From: Parabacteroides distasonis ATCC 8503
Lineage (GTDB): Bacteria; Bacteroidota; Bacteroidia; Bacteroidales; Tannerellaceae
Assembly (NCBI RefSeq): GCF_000012845.1
Contig: NC_009615.1
Location: 1,387,501-1,451,500, forward strand
Reading direction: 5' to 3'
DNA: 64,000 bases
The position numbers and the translations under genes are program-made. The notes below the pieces were generated by a model that ran no database searches, was not told where the DNA came from, and saw only the letters and a program-made list of their open reading frames with translations. Of the stretch, positions 1 to 8,776 are shown piece by piece; the first letter of the stretch is position 1; each line of letters starts with the position of its first letter.

Positions 1-199
1 TAGCGATGATAGCAGTCAAGGCAAATAAGCCCCACGCCGGGTATAGTAATTCCGGCTCACCGATCATCGTGCTCAACCCGCTAGCATCGAACGAGAAGAG
101 AGCGTCTCCTTGTTGCAACACGGCCAACGGCAAGAATAAGGTAGCGACCGTAAGCACCACGATAATTAGCAGGTAAACAGTTTGTATTCTTTGTAACAT
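1..199 (-). CDS. DUF4293-family membrane protein, partial
   Basis: The reverse strand reads from an ATG at 199 to the window edge, giving 66 residues that begin MLQRIQTVYLL. The start is a strongly hydrophobic helix, followed by a short polar loop and the beginning of a second hydrophobic stretch. This pattern and the opening residues match the DUF4293 family of small four-helix membrane proteins found in Bacteroidetes, usually next to rpoZ as here. The function of the family is unknown. The gene runs off the window at its 3' end. It is the last visible member of a minus-strand group with rpoZ and bamD. Confidence 0.75.
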   Translation of the reverse strand, partial: MLQRIQTVYLLIIVVLTVATLFLPLAVLQQGDALFSFDASGLSTMIGEPELLYPAWGLFALTAIIA

Positions 200-220
200 G
201 GTAATTAGTTCGTTTTAAAT

Positions 221-254
221 GGAAAGGCCGACTCATTTGAGGGTCAGCCTTTCC
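221..254 (-). terminator. hairpin between rpoZ and DUF4293 gene
   Basis: An imperfect inverted repeat (GGAAAGGC... with ...GCCTTTCC) lies in the 76-bp gap after the rpoZ stop. On the minus strand it is not followed by a long T run, so it may be a weak terminator or attenuator rather than a full stop. Confidence 0.45.
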
Positions 255-275
255 GATGTTCAAAAATATTTCTTC

Positions 276-608
276 TTAGAAGTTATTCTTCTCTTTAGCA
301 GGATTCTTGTAATAAACCTTGCCATCCTCATACTCTTGAGCGGCGATCAACGTTGATTTCGGAAGTTTCTCATAGTAGCGTGAAATCTCGATCTGCTCAC
401 GGTTTTCAAAGACTTCCTCCAAGTTGTCATTGTAAGAAGCGAACTCTTGAAGTTTCTTTTCCAGATCTTGTTTCATCTCAACACTAATCTGATTCGCCCG
501 TTTTGAAATGATAGCGACTGTCTCATATACGTTACCCGTTTCTTCACTTAACTTCATCATGTCACGGGTTACCGTATTGGTAGGAGCGTTTGATTTTCTG
601 TAATCCAT
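276..608 (-). CDS. rpoZ: DNA-directed RNA polymerase subunit omega
   Basis: A 110-residue protein of the Bacteroidetes omega (Rpb6-like) family. Omega helps fold and stabilise the beta' subunit of RNA polymerase in the cytoplasm. The signature is the segment around TGNVYETVAIISKRANQI (residues 25-42), which corresponds to the conserved omega helix that contacts beta'. The acidic, lysine-rich tail is typical of this phylum. It lies 24 bp downstream of bamD and upstream of the DUF4293 gene, a conserved order in Bacteroidales, so co-transcription with bamD is likely. Confidence 0.88.
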   Translation of the reverse strand: MDYRKSNAPTNTVTRDMMKLSEETGNVYETVAIISKRANQISVEMKQDLEKKLQEFASYNDNLEEVFENREQIEISRYYEKLPKSTLIAAQEYEDGKVYYKNPAKEKNNF

Positions 609-632
609 TTTCGTTTTATTGATTAAATTCGC

Positions 633-1442
633 TTAATATGCATCTGTAATTCGCTTGCTGGCATAGTCGTAGAACTTCGTTACCTGCTTTACGTAGTTAC
701 CTTCCGGATACTCGTTCATGTAGTTGTAATACTCGTCAACCACATCCCGGTAACGGCCCTGCAACTTCTCCTCTACGGATACTAGCGCCAACTCGTACTT
801 CGCACGGATGATAAGGAACATGAATTCCTCACGATACTTGGAATACGGGTAATTCTTCAAGGCGTTCTGCGCCGTGATCACGCAAGACTGGAAGTTATTC
901 CCCATATAGGTACCTAGATTGAAATACAAGCGGGTGGCCATCAATTCCTTGTAAGCCAACTTCTCCTGAAGCTCGAACATGATGTTCTGCGCTTCCTCGG
1001 CCCGTTCACTTTGCGGATAATACTCCAAATAAAGTTGCAACTGCTCGATCGCCTTATACGTCTGCGACTGGTCTAACCGGGGATCCGGAGAGTCCAGATA
1101 CAAACCATAACCGGAATAGAAACGGGATAATTCCGTAAACTCCCCTTTCGGATAGGTCGTATAATAGGTCTCGAAGTATTGCGAAGCCGTCTGATAATCT
1201 TTCTGACCGTAATAGCTTTGCGCCAACAAGTACAAGGACTCCTCGGCATAAGCTGTTCCTTTAAAGATTGTAACCAGTTCATCCAGCAGAGTAGCGGATT
1301 TCGAGTATTGCTTCGCGTTGAAGTATTTCTTCGCGTACGAATATTTCAATTCGTAATCCGTGCTCTTCAGTATCTTATTATACTCTCCACAAGAGGATAA
1401 TAGTACTGTCATCATCATCAGTAAAAATACAACCTTTTTCAT
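633..1442 (-). CDS. bamD: outer membrane assembly lipoprotein BamD
   Basis: A 269-residue lipoprotein. The signal peptide ends in a lipobox LLSSC, so Cys18 should be lipidated. The rest consists of TPR-like helical repeats with the tyrosine-rich pattern of BamD/YfiO (for example AEESLYLLAQSYYGQKDY). BamD sits on the periplasmic face of the outer membrane and works with BamA to insert beta-barrel proteins, of which this window encodes many. It is the first gene of a short minus-strand run with rpoZ. Confidence 0.87.
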   Translation of the reverse strand: MKKVVFLLMMMTVLLSSCGEYNKILKSTDYELKYSYAKKYFNAKQYSKSATLLDELVTIFKGTAYAEESLYLLAQSYYGQKDYQTASQYFETYYTTYPKGEFTELSRFYSGYGLYLDSPDPRLDQSQTYKAIEQLQLYLEYYPQSERAEEAQNIMFELQEKLAYKELMATRLYFNLGTYMGNNFQSCVITAQNALKNYPYSKYREEFMFLIIRAKYELALVSVEEKLQGRYRDVVDEYYNYMNEYPEGNYVKQVTKFYDYASKRITDAY

Positions 1443-1508
1443 TCACATACTTTTAGCGTGCAAAATTAGTGCTTTTAGGCGAATAAATGAAACCCAAAAC
1501 GTTAATAT

Positions 1509-1934
1509 TTACAACTTATATAAATCGCTAGCAGCGATCAATTCCAATTTATTCGCTTTCAAAACCTCCGCGCACTTATTGACATCGTCCGGACGGATGA
1601 TCACGTTAGCAGCGTCGCCTTGAGAAAAAGCGTACATATATTCAATGAAGATCCCGGCCGAGGTAATGATATCCATCGCCTTTGCCAAGGCTCCCGGCTG
1701 GTTGGGACAATGCAAGCATACCACGTCGGCCACGCTTACAGCGTATAACTTTTCACGAAGCACGGATATCGCTTTCTCCGTATCGGATACGATTAGGCGA
1801 AGGATACCGAAATCGGAATTCTCGGCTACCGTGAAAGCGGACATATTGACCCCTGCCTCCCCTAATATCTTGGCGACTTCCGTAAAACGGCCTTTCTTGT
1901 TTTCCAGAAAGATTGATAATTGTTTTATTAACAT
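1509..1934 (-). CDS. tandem ACT-domain amino-acid-binding protein
   Basis: A 141-residue protein made of two ACT folds, about residues 1-66 and 70-141. The first begins MLIKQLSIFLENKKGRF, the usual ACT strand-helix start; the second contains CLHCPNQPGALAKAMDII. No enzyme domain is attached, so it is probably a small ligand sensor for an amino acid. It lies 20 bp downstream of the paaK-like gene. In Bacteroidales this pair usually accompanies indolepyruvate:ferredoxin oxidoreductase in aromatic amino acid breakdown, which suggests that ligand class. That link is inference. Confidence 0.82.
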   Translation of the reverse strand: MLIKQLSIFLENKKGRFTEVAKILGEAGVNMSAFTVAENSDFGILRLIVSDTEKAISVLREKLYAVSVADVVCLHCPNQPGALAKAMDIITSAGIFIEYMYAFSQGDAANVIIRPDDVNKCAEVLKANKLELIAASDLYKL

Positions 1935-1954
1935 AGTACTTAATCTTTTAGAGG

Positions 1955-3256
1955 TTATACTAACTTACGTTTATCGATCACGTGTTTTGCCTTACCCATA
2001 CTACGTTCGATACTACGCGGCTCCACGATCTTGATGTCCGGTTGCAAACCGATCACGCTCTGCATGCGGGCGGCGATCTTCTTTTTCAAGGCGATCATCT
2101 TGTTCATCTCATCCGAGTAGTATTCTTGGCGAACCTCCACCTGTATCTGGAAGGTATCGGTATTGTTCATACGATCCACCACGATCAGGTAATGCGCCTC
2201 GAACTCCGGCAGCTCCAAAATTACGGATTCTACCTGAGACGGGAAAACATTTACGCCACGAATAATCAACATATCGTCACTTCTACCTAAAATACGTCCC
2301 ATACGAACTGCCGTACGTCCACAGGCGCACTTCTCGTAAGTCAGCGAGGTCAAATCACGTGTACGGTAACGAAGCATCGGCATACCCTCCTTCGTAAGCG
2401 TGGTGAAGACCAACTCTCCTACTTGTCCCGGTTCCACCGGTTGTAAGGTATTCGGGTCCACGATCTCCGGGAAGAAATGGTCTTCCCACAGGTGGGTACC
2501 GTTCTGGCACTCACACTCGCCACCGACGCCCGGCCCGCAGATTTCCGTCAAGCCATAGATATCGTAAGCTTTGATATTTAGTTTCGTCTCTAATTCCTTA
2601 CGCATATTCTCCGTCCAAGGCTCGGCACCGAACGCTCCGACACGTAGCTGGAATTCCTCCAAGGGAATACCGGACTGGTGGATAGTCTCCGCCAGATACA
2701 AAGCGTAAGAAGGCGTACAAGCCAAACCCTTCGCCCCGAAGTCGTGCATCAACTGGATTTGTTTCTGGGTATTACCGCTACTCATCGGGATCACCGTACC
2801 ACCGATATTCTCCACTCCGGCATGGGCACCCAAGCCTCCGGTAAACATTCCGTAACCATAGGATACTTGCACGGAATCGTTCTTTGTCAAACCATAGGCG
2901 GTCAGGCAACGAGCCACCACCTCGGCCCAAATACCCAAGTCCTTACGGGTATATCCCACGACGATAGGCTTACCTGTCGTACCGGAAGAGGCATGCAGAC
3001 GGACGATCTCGGACATCGGCACGGCCATCAAGCCGAAAGGATAGTTATCACGCAAGTCTTGTTTTACCGTGAACGGTAATTTCGTTATATCATCTATTGT
3101 CTGTATATCGTCGGGAGCAATGCCCATCTCCTGCATTTTCTTGCGATAAAACGGGGAGTTATGGTAAGCATGTTCAACAACTCTTTTCAACCGTAGGCTC
3201 TGTAGTTTCCGCATTTCCTCACGGTCCATACATTCAATAGTTTCGTTCCAAATCAT
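1955..3256 (-). CDS. paaK: phenylacetate-CoA ligase family enzyme
   Basis: A 433-residue member of the adenylate-forming PaaK family, which makes aryl-acetyl-CoA from an aryl acetate, ATP and CoA in the cytoplasm. The AMP-binding loop LHASSGTTGKP is near residues 88-98, followed by the family motif YGLTEICGPG and the C-terminal lid domain with GVNVFPSQVE. Cysteines at CECQNG and KCACGR suggest a structural zinc site as in other PaaK-like ligases. Length is normal. The adjoining ACT protein is probably in the same operon, so the substrate is likely an aromatic amino acid catabolite. Confidence 0.85.
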   Translation of the reverse strand: MIWNETIECMDREEMRKLQSLRLKRVVEHAYHNSPFYRKKMQEMGIAPDDIQTIDDITKLPFTVKQDLRDNYPFGLMAVPMSEIVRLHASSGTTGKPIVVGYTRKDLGIWAEVVARCLTAYGLTKNDSVQVSYGYGMFTGGLGAHAGVENIGGTVIPMSSGNTQKQIQLMHDFGAKGLACTPSYALYLAETIHQSGIPLEEFQLRVGAFGAEPWTENMRKELETKLNIKAYDIYGLTEICGPGVGGECECQNGTHLWEDHFFPEIVDPNTLQPVEPGQVGELVFTTLTKEGMPMLRYRTRDLTSLTYEKCACGRTAVRMGRILGRSDDMLIIRGVNVFPSQVESVILELPEFEAHYLIVVDRMNNTDTFQIQVEVRQEYYSDEMNKMIALKKKIAARMQSVIGLQPDIKIVEPRSIERSMGKAKHVIDKRKLV

Positions 3257-3362
3257 GGTATTTGTCTGTTATCTTTTAAAGTTAGTAGTCTAAATCCGCC
3301 GCAAAGTAACAACTTTTTTTAAATCGGCACCCTTTTGTTACGAAAAATTAGTCACGAGGCGA

Positions 3363-4172
3363 TCATTTCAACTCCTTCACCTTGATATTGCGGAACGCTA
3401 CCTCATCCCCATGATCCTGCAAAAGGATGTGTCCTTTCGGAGCCTCGCCGAAAGCACCACCCGCATTATAAGATGGATCAGCGTATTTACTGCCCTTCAC
3501 CAAATCACGGAACTCCTTGCTGCCACGCTCGTACTCCAATACCTTCACACCATTCAGCCAGTGCTCTACGTGGTTGTTCGGGAATACCTTCACCACGGCC
3601 GTATTCCACTCTCCTACGCCGTTGAAATGGATGTTCTCGCTTTTCTTCAGATCATACAAGCTTCCAAGGGTACGACTACCGGGGAAAGTCGTGTAAAGCT
3701 TGGCATCCGGGTGCTTAGCGTCATCCAATAGCTGAAACTCCAAGCCGTAAGCGGAGCCTTTTTGCTTCTCTTGCTCGGTCACGAAGTATTTAATACCGCT
3801 GTTGGCCCCTTCGGTGATCTTAAAATCCACGCTGAACTCAAAAGCGGAATATTCACCCTCCGTAACGATATCGCCTCCGTTCGTAGACTCGCTACCGTCG
3901 GATTTCTGCACGATCAATTCGCCATCTTTCACCATCCATCCGTGATCCGGGAAAGCGTCTTTGTGCGCTCCACGCCAGCCTTTCGTTGTCTTACCATCAA
4001 AAAGGAGCGCCCAACCCTCGGCTTTCTCTTGGTCGGTCAATTGATTGATCGCCGGTGTAATTACGGCCATCGGTACTACCTTAGCTGTCTCTTCCGTGCT
4101 TTGCGTGTTTTTTCCACCGCAGGCGCAAAGGATCATAGCGCTCATGGCGGTACAAATTACTAGTGTCTTCAT
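3363..4172 (-). CDS. DUF1080 (3-keto-disaccharide hydrolase family) lipoprotein
   Basis: A 269-residue secreted protein. Residues 1-18 form a signal peptide ending in a cysteine (MILCACGGK), so it is a likely lipoprotein. From about residue 50 it matches the DUF1080 beta-jelly-roll fold: it contains [16 protein letters not shown], then SGIKYFVTE and EYQ-type loops, and ends [20 protein letters not shown], a typical DUF1080 end. The family includes lectin-like and 3-keto-glycoside-cleaving enzymes. The substrate cannot be told from sequence. It is a single gene with a -7 box upstream on the minus strand. Confidence 0.85.
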   Translation of the reverse strand: MKTLVICTAMSAMILCACGGKNTQSTEETAKVVPMAVITPAINQLTDQEKAEGWALLFDGKTTKGWRGAHKDAFPDHGWMVKDGELIVQKSDGSESTNGGDIVTEGEYSAFEFSVDFKITEGANSGIKYFVTEQEKQKGSAYGLEFQLLDDAKHPDAKLYTTFPGSRTLGSLYDLKKSENIHFNGVGEWNTAVVKVFPNNHVEHWLNGVKVLEYERGSKEFRDLVKGSKYADPSYNAGGAFGEAPKGHILLQDHGDEVAFRNIKVKELK

Positions 4173-4220
4173 GTCTTATTTATTTTTAATATATATATAA
4201 TCAAGCTATGTGTGCGTCCA

Positions 4221-4228
4221 CAAAGATA
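4221..4228 (-). promoter_or_regulatory. -7 box for DUF1080 gene
   Basis: The minus strand reads TATCTTTG, an exact match to the Bacteroidetes -7 consensus TAnnTTTG, 49 bp upstream of the start codon. No clear TTTG -33 element was found at the usual distance. Confidence 0.5.
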
Positions 4229-4251
4229 ATTGATTTCATAAAAAATAGACG

Positions 4252-4259
4252 TATCTTCG
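4252..4259 (+). promoter_or_regulatory. -7-like box for HAD phosphatase gene
   Basis: TATCTTCG is one base from TAnnTTTG. It would place the transcription start near 4266, which leaves room for the ATG at 4287 better than for the one at 4275. Confidence 0.4.
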
Positions 4260-4286
4260 CGATATAAATATTAAATGATTATTTAT

Positions 4287-4925
4287 ATGAAACAGCTAAA
4301 GACCGCCTTGTTCGATTTTGACGGCGTAGTAGTAGATACGGAACCTATTTACGATTTATTCTGGAACGATGCCGCTAAACGTTATGGCTTAGGTATCGAT
4401 AATTTCGCTGATATTATAAAGGGTACGACCCTACCGTATATTCTGGAGAAGTATTTTTCCGGATATACGGAGGAGTTCCGCCAAATGGTGACCAAAGAAT
4501 CTACAGAGTATGAGAAGACGATGCCCTTGCCTCCCATGCCCGGCTCCATCGAGTTCATCCGTATGCTGAAGGAGCACGGCGTACAGATAGGCTTGGTTAC
4601 CAGCTCGGATAACGCGAAGGTGAAACGGGCTTTCGGGCTTCTACATCTGGACAATCTATTCGATACCCTAGTGACCGCCGACCGCATCACGCAAGGTAAG
4701 CCCGATCCGATGTGTTATCTATTGGCGGCGAAAGACTTGAACGTATCTCCCGAGGATTGTATCGTATTCGAGGATTCTTTCAACGGCATACAGTCCGGGA
4801 AGGACGCAGGGATGCGTGTCATCGGGTTAAGTACGACGAATCCGGCGGAATCTTTAAGAGATAAAGTATATGAGGTAATCCCCAATTTCGAGAAAGTCAC
4901 GTTCGAGGATTATTTGAGATGGTAA
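4287..4925 (+). CDS. HAD-family phosphatase / beta-phosphoglucomutase-like
   Basis: A 212-residue HAD hydrolase with all four motifs intact: DFDGVV near the start (nucleophile and acid/base Asp), LVTSSDN (motif II), GKPDP (motif III Lys) and FEDSFNGI (motif IV). The helical cap between motifs I and II is of the beta-phosphoglucomutase type (C1 cap). Substrates in this subfamily are small phosphosugars and cannot be assigned. I prefer the ATG at 4287 because it begins MKQLKTALFDFDG; an in-frame ATG at 4275 adds four residues. The gene is followed by a long hairpin and a 22-bp-period palindrome array. Confidence 0.85.
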   Translation: MKQLKTALFDFDGVVVDTEPIYDLFWNDAAKRYGLGIDNFADIIKGTTLPYILEKYFSGYTEEFRQMVTKESTEYEKTMPLPPMPGSIEFIRMLKEHGVQIGLVTSSDNAKVKRAFGLLHLDNLFDTLVTADRITQGKPDPMCYLLAAKDLNVSPEDCIVFEDSFNGIQSGKDAGMRVIGLSTTNPAESLRDKVYEVIPNFEKVTFEDYLRW

Positions 4926-4950
4926 GCAATCGAGAAAAAGGAAATGATTA

Positions 4951-5072
4951 TTTCCTTCATTCCTTCACCTACCCCTTTACACACACCCACACACATGTAT
5001 GCGTACATTAATAATACGCGTATGCGTATACGTGCGTGTGTGTGTGTAGGAGCCGGTGAAGGAATGAAGGAA
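4951..5072. repeat. long imperfect inverted repeat with alternating purine-pyrimidine tracts
   Basis: Eighteen-bp perfect arms (right arm GGTGAAGGAATGAAGGAA at 5055-5072; its complement within 4951-4969) enclose about 85 bp that also pairs imperfectly: a CA-rich left side against a GTGTGTGTGT right side. Two stretches, about 4989-5009 and 5013-5048, alternate strictly purine-pyrimidine, a pattern prone to Z-DNA. It lies between two convergent genes. It could be an mRNA end structure or a dispersed repeat; no coding potential was seen. Confidence 0.75.
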
Positions 5073-5081
5073 TAAAGGAAA

Positions 5082-5161
5082 CGCCTGTACCGGCAATGGG
5101 CTACACCAGTATCGGCGAGAGCCGGAAGCAGTACTGGTGTAACCCCACGGCAGTACTGCCG
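5082..5161. repeat. 22-bp-period palindrome array E (4 units)
   Basis: Four 14-bp quasi-palindromes at 5082, 5104, 5126 and 5148: CGCCTGTACCGGCA, CACCAGTATCGGCG, AAGCAGTACTGGTG and CGGCAGTACTGCCG. The spacers are exactly 8 bp. All share a GTAC or GTAT centre. The last unit is a perfect palindrome that extends to 24 bp (CCCC...GGGG). Units 2 and 3 pair with each other through TACACCAGTA and TACTGGTGTA. The array ends 22 bp before the stop of the convergent beta-barrel gene. This is the GC-rich member of the array family. Confidence 0.85.
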
Positions 5162-5183
5162 TGGGGCTGTGACTATATTGGGA

Positions 5184-5666
5184 TCAGAAACTATATCCTA
5201 CGCGAACGCCCAGCATGGCCTGATCGAAATCCTTGATGATATTATACTTCACCTCCAATCCTATCGAAAGATTGTCGGTAGCATAAACCTCACCGCCTAA
5301 ACCGATATTGGCTCCCAGACGAGTCTCGTTATGAGAAAGGCCATGGCCCGCATCCCAATTCCAAAAGGACAGACTAAGCCCCGCTAATGGATAAAAACCG
5401 AACATCTCACTTAACTTCACTACATAATGAGCATTCAAGTCGATCGCCCAAGTGCTGTGATTGTCATTCTTTACGAAATAAGTAAGAGACGGGCTCAAAC
5501 GTACCGCATCCGTGATACAATAGCGGTAATCAACTCCTAACGTGGCATTCTTCGAATCGAATCCATAACCGATGTTAAATCCCACGGCAGATTGTCCTTG
5601 CTGCGTCTGCGCATAAGCTCCCAGACTAAAGACTGCTAACATCAGCATCATTACAAACTTTTTCAT
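5184..5666 (-). CDS. small outer membrane beta-barrel protein
   Basis: A 160-residue protein with a signal peptide ending near residue 19 (LGAYAQ) followed by alternating polar and hydrophobic strands. It ends in aromatic Phe (VRVGYSF), the usual C-terminal signal for BamA-dependent insertion. Content and length fit the eight-stranded porin/OmpW-like barrels of Bacteroidetes. No ligand or partner can be deduced. It lies 43 bp downstream of the C69 dipeptidase gene on the same strand, so co-transcription is possible. Confidence 0.78.
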   Translation of the reverse strand: MKKFVMMLMLAVFSLGAYAQTQQGQSAVGFNIGYGFDSKNATLGVDYRYCITDAVRLSPSLTYFVKNDNHSTWAIDLNAHYVVKLSEMFGFYPLAGLSLSFWNWDAGHGLSHNETRLGANIGLGGEVYATDNLSIGLEVKYNIIKDFDQAMLGVRVGYSF

Positions 5667-5709
5667 ACGCTTTCTTTCGTTTAGTTCAACATTAGATTAT
5701 TATTGGTAT

Positions 5710-7350
5710 TTATTTTACTTTCAGTCGATCGCCGGCACTCTTCACGATGCTACGGTAATAGTCCTCGTCATATCCGGGAAAATCGGGAGATGCGGGCTGG
5801 CCGTACGGATTACGCTTGAACTGTCCGTTCACCTCTTTCTTCACGTTTCCATCGATGTATTTTACCAGCAAATACTCACCCAATTGCTTCCAGCGGGCGG
5901 TAGCGGAGTCTGAATTAGTCGTGCTATACCACGTCAAGAACTTGACAGTCTCCGCCGGGTCCTTGGCATACAACTCCTGAGCCGCCTTATCGATAGCCGG
6001 TACGGTCTCTTGATAACCATTCTCCAACTCCTGCTGTACCTTACGGATATCCTGAATCATGAAGCTATATTTGTGGTAAGCCATATTAGCCACCCAGTTA
6101 TGAATCCAGAAAGCGGAAGTCCAAGAGAAGTTCAGCAAATCGCCGTTTCCCACCCGATAGCACTCCGGAACATCCGTTACCGACGCATATACAGGAGTGA
6201 AGACCGCCATATCAGCGTCGTCCACGGCAAACCACAAGATACCACCGATAGCGTCCGGCAACCAGTTACGCATTTGTGGAACAATCACAAAGCCCGTTTG
6301 TTGCGTCGCTATGGCACGTTCATTCGTATATTCCTGCCCGTCTACCTCGAACGTCATCGGCCGCCAGCGGTAAGGAACCTTATACGAGCCGGCACCGGCA
6401 TCTTTCGTCATATCCAGATCCGTTCCCTCGTAATGGTCGCGCATGCCATTCTGTACGTCTTGAACGGAAAGCTTACGATTCGGCTTCACATACAAAGGCA
6501 TCGGCTCCTTGGAAGGATCACCCTTGATAAAATCCGTATACTGATCCATCGTGGTATCATATTTACGGAAGAAAGACCATACACGAGCCTCGCATCCACG
6601 CAAGGCGCTGAAATCATACGGGCAATAAGCCTTGGCGAAACTGAAATCAGCGTCCTTTCCCTTGAAATATCCTTTCTCACGGGCGAAAGAAACCACATCC
6701 GGCGAGTATATGCAATTCTCCTTATCGTCAAACGGTATCTGCTGGATACGGGACTGGTTGGCATGCGCCGAGATACAATCGTCCGGGATGCGGATCGCTA
6801 CCCAAACGGCACCTTTGTTACCCGGTCCCTTACCGATCATCTCCATCACCCAAGCCTCGTTCTTATCGGCGATAGAGAACGTCTCGCCACTGCTGTAATA
6901 GCCATATTCCTTTACTAAGTCCGTCATGACCTTGATCGCCTCACGGGCCGACTTGGAACGTTGCAAAGCGATGTAGATCAAGCTACCGTAATCCATGATA
7001 CCCGTCGTATCCACCAATTCATGGCGTCCGCCGAACGTACTCTCCGTGATAGCCACCTGATGCTCGTTCATGTTACCCACTACGGAATAGGTATTCTCCA
7101 CTTGGGCGATCTTGCCCAGCGGTTTTCCCGTATCCCATTCCTTCACTTCCAACATGGCGCCCTTCGGCCATGTAGCGGCGGGCCAACGATACATCTCCCC
7201 ATACAGGGAATGCGAGTCCGCCGCATAACTAATCATTACCGAACCGTCTGTCGAAGCCTTCTTGCCCACCAGCAAACCGGTACAGGCGATAGCCTCCACC
7301 CCAGATAACAGGGCGGCGCAAGCGGTTAATAAAATCCAACTCTTCTTCAT
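5710..7350 (-). CDS. C69-family dipeptidase
   Basis: A 546-residue secreted Ntn-hydrolase. After a signal peptide (residues 1-22) the mature protein would begin at Cys23 (CTGLLVGKKASTDGS), the N-terminal nucleophile of the C69/U34 dipeptidases. Conserved stretches include NEHQVAITESTFGGR and DYGSLIYIALQRSKSAREAI. The family cleaves dipeptides in the periplasm, feeding peptide catabolism. Length is typical for the Bacteroidetes members. It is followed on the same strand by a small barrel gene and preceded 12 bp upstream by nhaD. Confidence 0.88.
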   Translation of the reverse strand: MKKSWILLTACAALLSGVEAIACTGLLVGKKASTDGSVMISYAADSHSLYGEMYRWPAATWPKGAMLEVKEWDTGKPLGKIAQVENTYSVVGNMNEHQVAITESTFGGRHELVDTTGIMDYGSLIYIALQRSKSAREAIKVMTDLVKEYGYYSSGETFSIADKNEAWVMEMIGKGPGNKGAVWVAIRIPDDCISAHANQSRIQQIPFDDKENCIYSPDVVSFAREKGYFKGKDADFSFAKAYCPYDFSALRGCEARVWSFFRKYDTTMDQYTDFIKGDPSKEPMPLYVKPNRKLSVQDVQNGMRDHYEGTDLDMTKDAGAGSYKVPYRWRPMTFEVDGQEYTNERAIATQQTGFVIVPQMRNWLPDAIGGILWFAVDDADMAVFTPVYASVTDVPECYRVGNGDLLNFSWTSAFWIHNWVANMAYHKYSFMIQDIRKVQQELENGYQETVPAIDKAAQELYAKDPAETVKFLTWYSTTNSDSATARWKQLGEYLLVKYIDGNVKKEVNGQFKRNPYGQPASPDFPGYDEDYYRSIVKSAGDRLKVK

Positions 7351-7362
7351 ATAAATAAAGTT

Positions 7363-8772
7363 TTAAGCAAATAAAAGCATATATACACCGGCGCCGCAAC
7401 AATAGCCGATCAACGCCAAGATAGAGAACCGTTTCGTATAATACATAAAATCGATCTTCTCCAATCCCATTACCGTAACGCCCGTGGCCGAACCAATGAT
7501 CAAGATGCTACCCCCCGTCACGGCACAATAAGCCAAGAAGGTCCAGAAACCACCGTCCGATACAAAGAACTGTGCGTAAGGCGATAAGTCGGCCACCTGC
7601 TCCACGATCGGGTACATACCCATCGTAGCAGCTACCAAGGCTACGTTATCCACGCAGGAGGACAAGGCACCGATCACGAAGCTGATCAGATACGGCTCAT
7701 GTACATGCTTATCCAAGAAAGCGGACATGATACCCAACTGCCCGGAGGTCTCCAGCGCTCCCACGGCCATCAAGATACCCAAGAAAAAGAAGATCGTAGC
7801 CAAATCGATATTCGGCAACAATTGGGAAATACGGAGTTTCTGGGACTCATGCATGTGCAGCTTACTATACATCAAATCCGTATAGAACCAGAGGATTACC
7901 AATCCCAGCAAGACGCCCAAGAACGGCGGCAAGTTCGTCACCATCTGGAAGACAGGCACCAACGCCAAGGAAAGCACACCGATCACGAAGATCATCCGGC
8001 GTGAACGGTTCGGTATCTCCGGTATGTACTCGTCGCCTTGCTCCTCCTCGCTCAACACACGCAAAGTAGATCCTTTCTTGAACAACCAGAAATGGGCGAT
8101 CGTCAACGGCACCAACATATTAACCAAAGCGGGGATAAACACGTGAGAGATCTGGTGCATCGCCGAGATATTCTTTCCGACCCAAAGCAAGATGGTCGTC
8201 ACATCACCAATCGGCGACCATGAGCCGCCGGCGTTCGCCGCTATAATCACCATACAGGCATATTTCAAACGATCCGTACGATCCGGTACCAGCTTACGCA
8301 ACACCGCCATGATCACGATAGCGGCCGCTAAGTTATCCAATAAGGCGGAGAAGAAAAAAGTAGCGAAACTTATATACCACAACAGCTTACGTTTATTCGG
8401 CGTACGGATATACCCGGTCACGGCCCTAAAACCACCATGCTTATCCACGATATCCACGATCAACATGGAACACATCACGAAGAAAAGCGTCTCGGAGACG
8501 TTTCCTAAATGATAAACAATCGCACGGTTCGATATAAAATTAATAAATTGCTCATGCGGGGGCAAGCTGGCCATCTCCGGGTTCTGGGTCAAGAACTCTT
8601 GAAAGATCGTACTGGAGCGTTCGACGAAAATATTGTAGGCATCGAACATCAATATCATCCACATAGAGATAGCCATGAACAACGCTATGGCCGCTTTATT
8701 TATTTTGATCTTATCCTCCAAGGCAATAGCGAGGATTCCTAAGACAAAAATGACAGGCATTAAAATGAACAT
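7363..8772 (-). CDS. nhaD: Na+/H+ antiporter NhaD type
   Basis: A 469-residue inner-membrane transporter of the ion transporter superfamily. It has about a dozen hydrophobic helices, with the family segments FFFSALLDNLAAAIV (conserved Asn in the first half) and GALSSCVDNVALVAAT in the second half, the inverted repeat hallmark. GGSWSPIGDVTTILLW is also typical of NhaD. It exchanges Na+ for H+ for pH and sodium homeostasis. It sits 4 bp from nfo and 12 bp from the dipeptidase gene, so these three are probably one transcript. Confidence 0.87.
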   Translation of the reverse strand: MFILMPVIFVLGILAIALEDKIKINKAAIALFMAISMWMILMFDAYNIFVERSSTIFQEFLTQNPEMASLPPHEQFINFISNRAIVYHLGNVSETLFFVMCSMLIVDIVDKHGGFRAVTGYIRTPNKRKLLWYISFATFFFSALLDNLAAAIVIMAVLRKLVPDRTDRLKYACMVIIAANAGGSWSPIGDVTTILLWVGKNISAMHQISHVFIPALVNMLVPLTIAHFWLFKKGSTLRVLSEEEQGDEYIPEIPNRSRRMIFVIGVLSLALVPVFQMVTNLPPFLGVLLGLVILWFYTDLMYSKLHMHESQKLRISQLLPNIDLATIFFFLGILMAVGALETSGQLGIMSAFLDKHVHEPYLISFVIGALSSCVDNVALVAATMGMYPIVEQVADLSPYAQFFVSDGGFWTFLAYCAVTGGSILIIGSATGVTVMGLEKIDFMYYTKRFSILALIGYCCGAGVYMLLFA

Positions 8773-8776
8773 ATAA

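Noticed and set aside
6010..6918. A 302-residue plus-strand ORF
   Set aside because: It lies wholly antisense to the C69 dipeptidase gene, which has clear family motifs.
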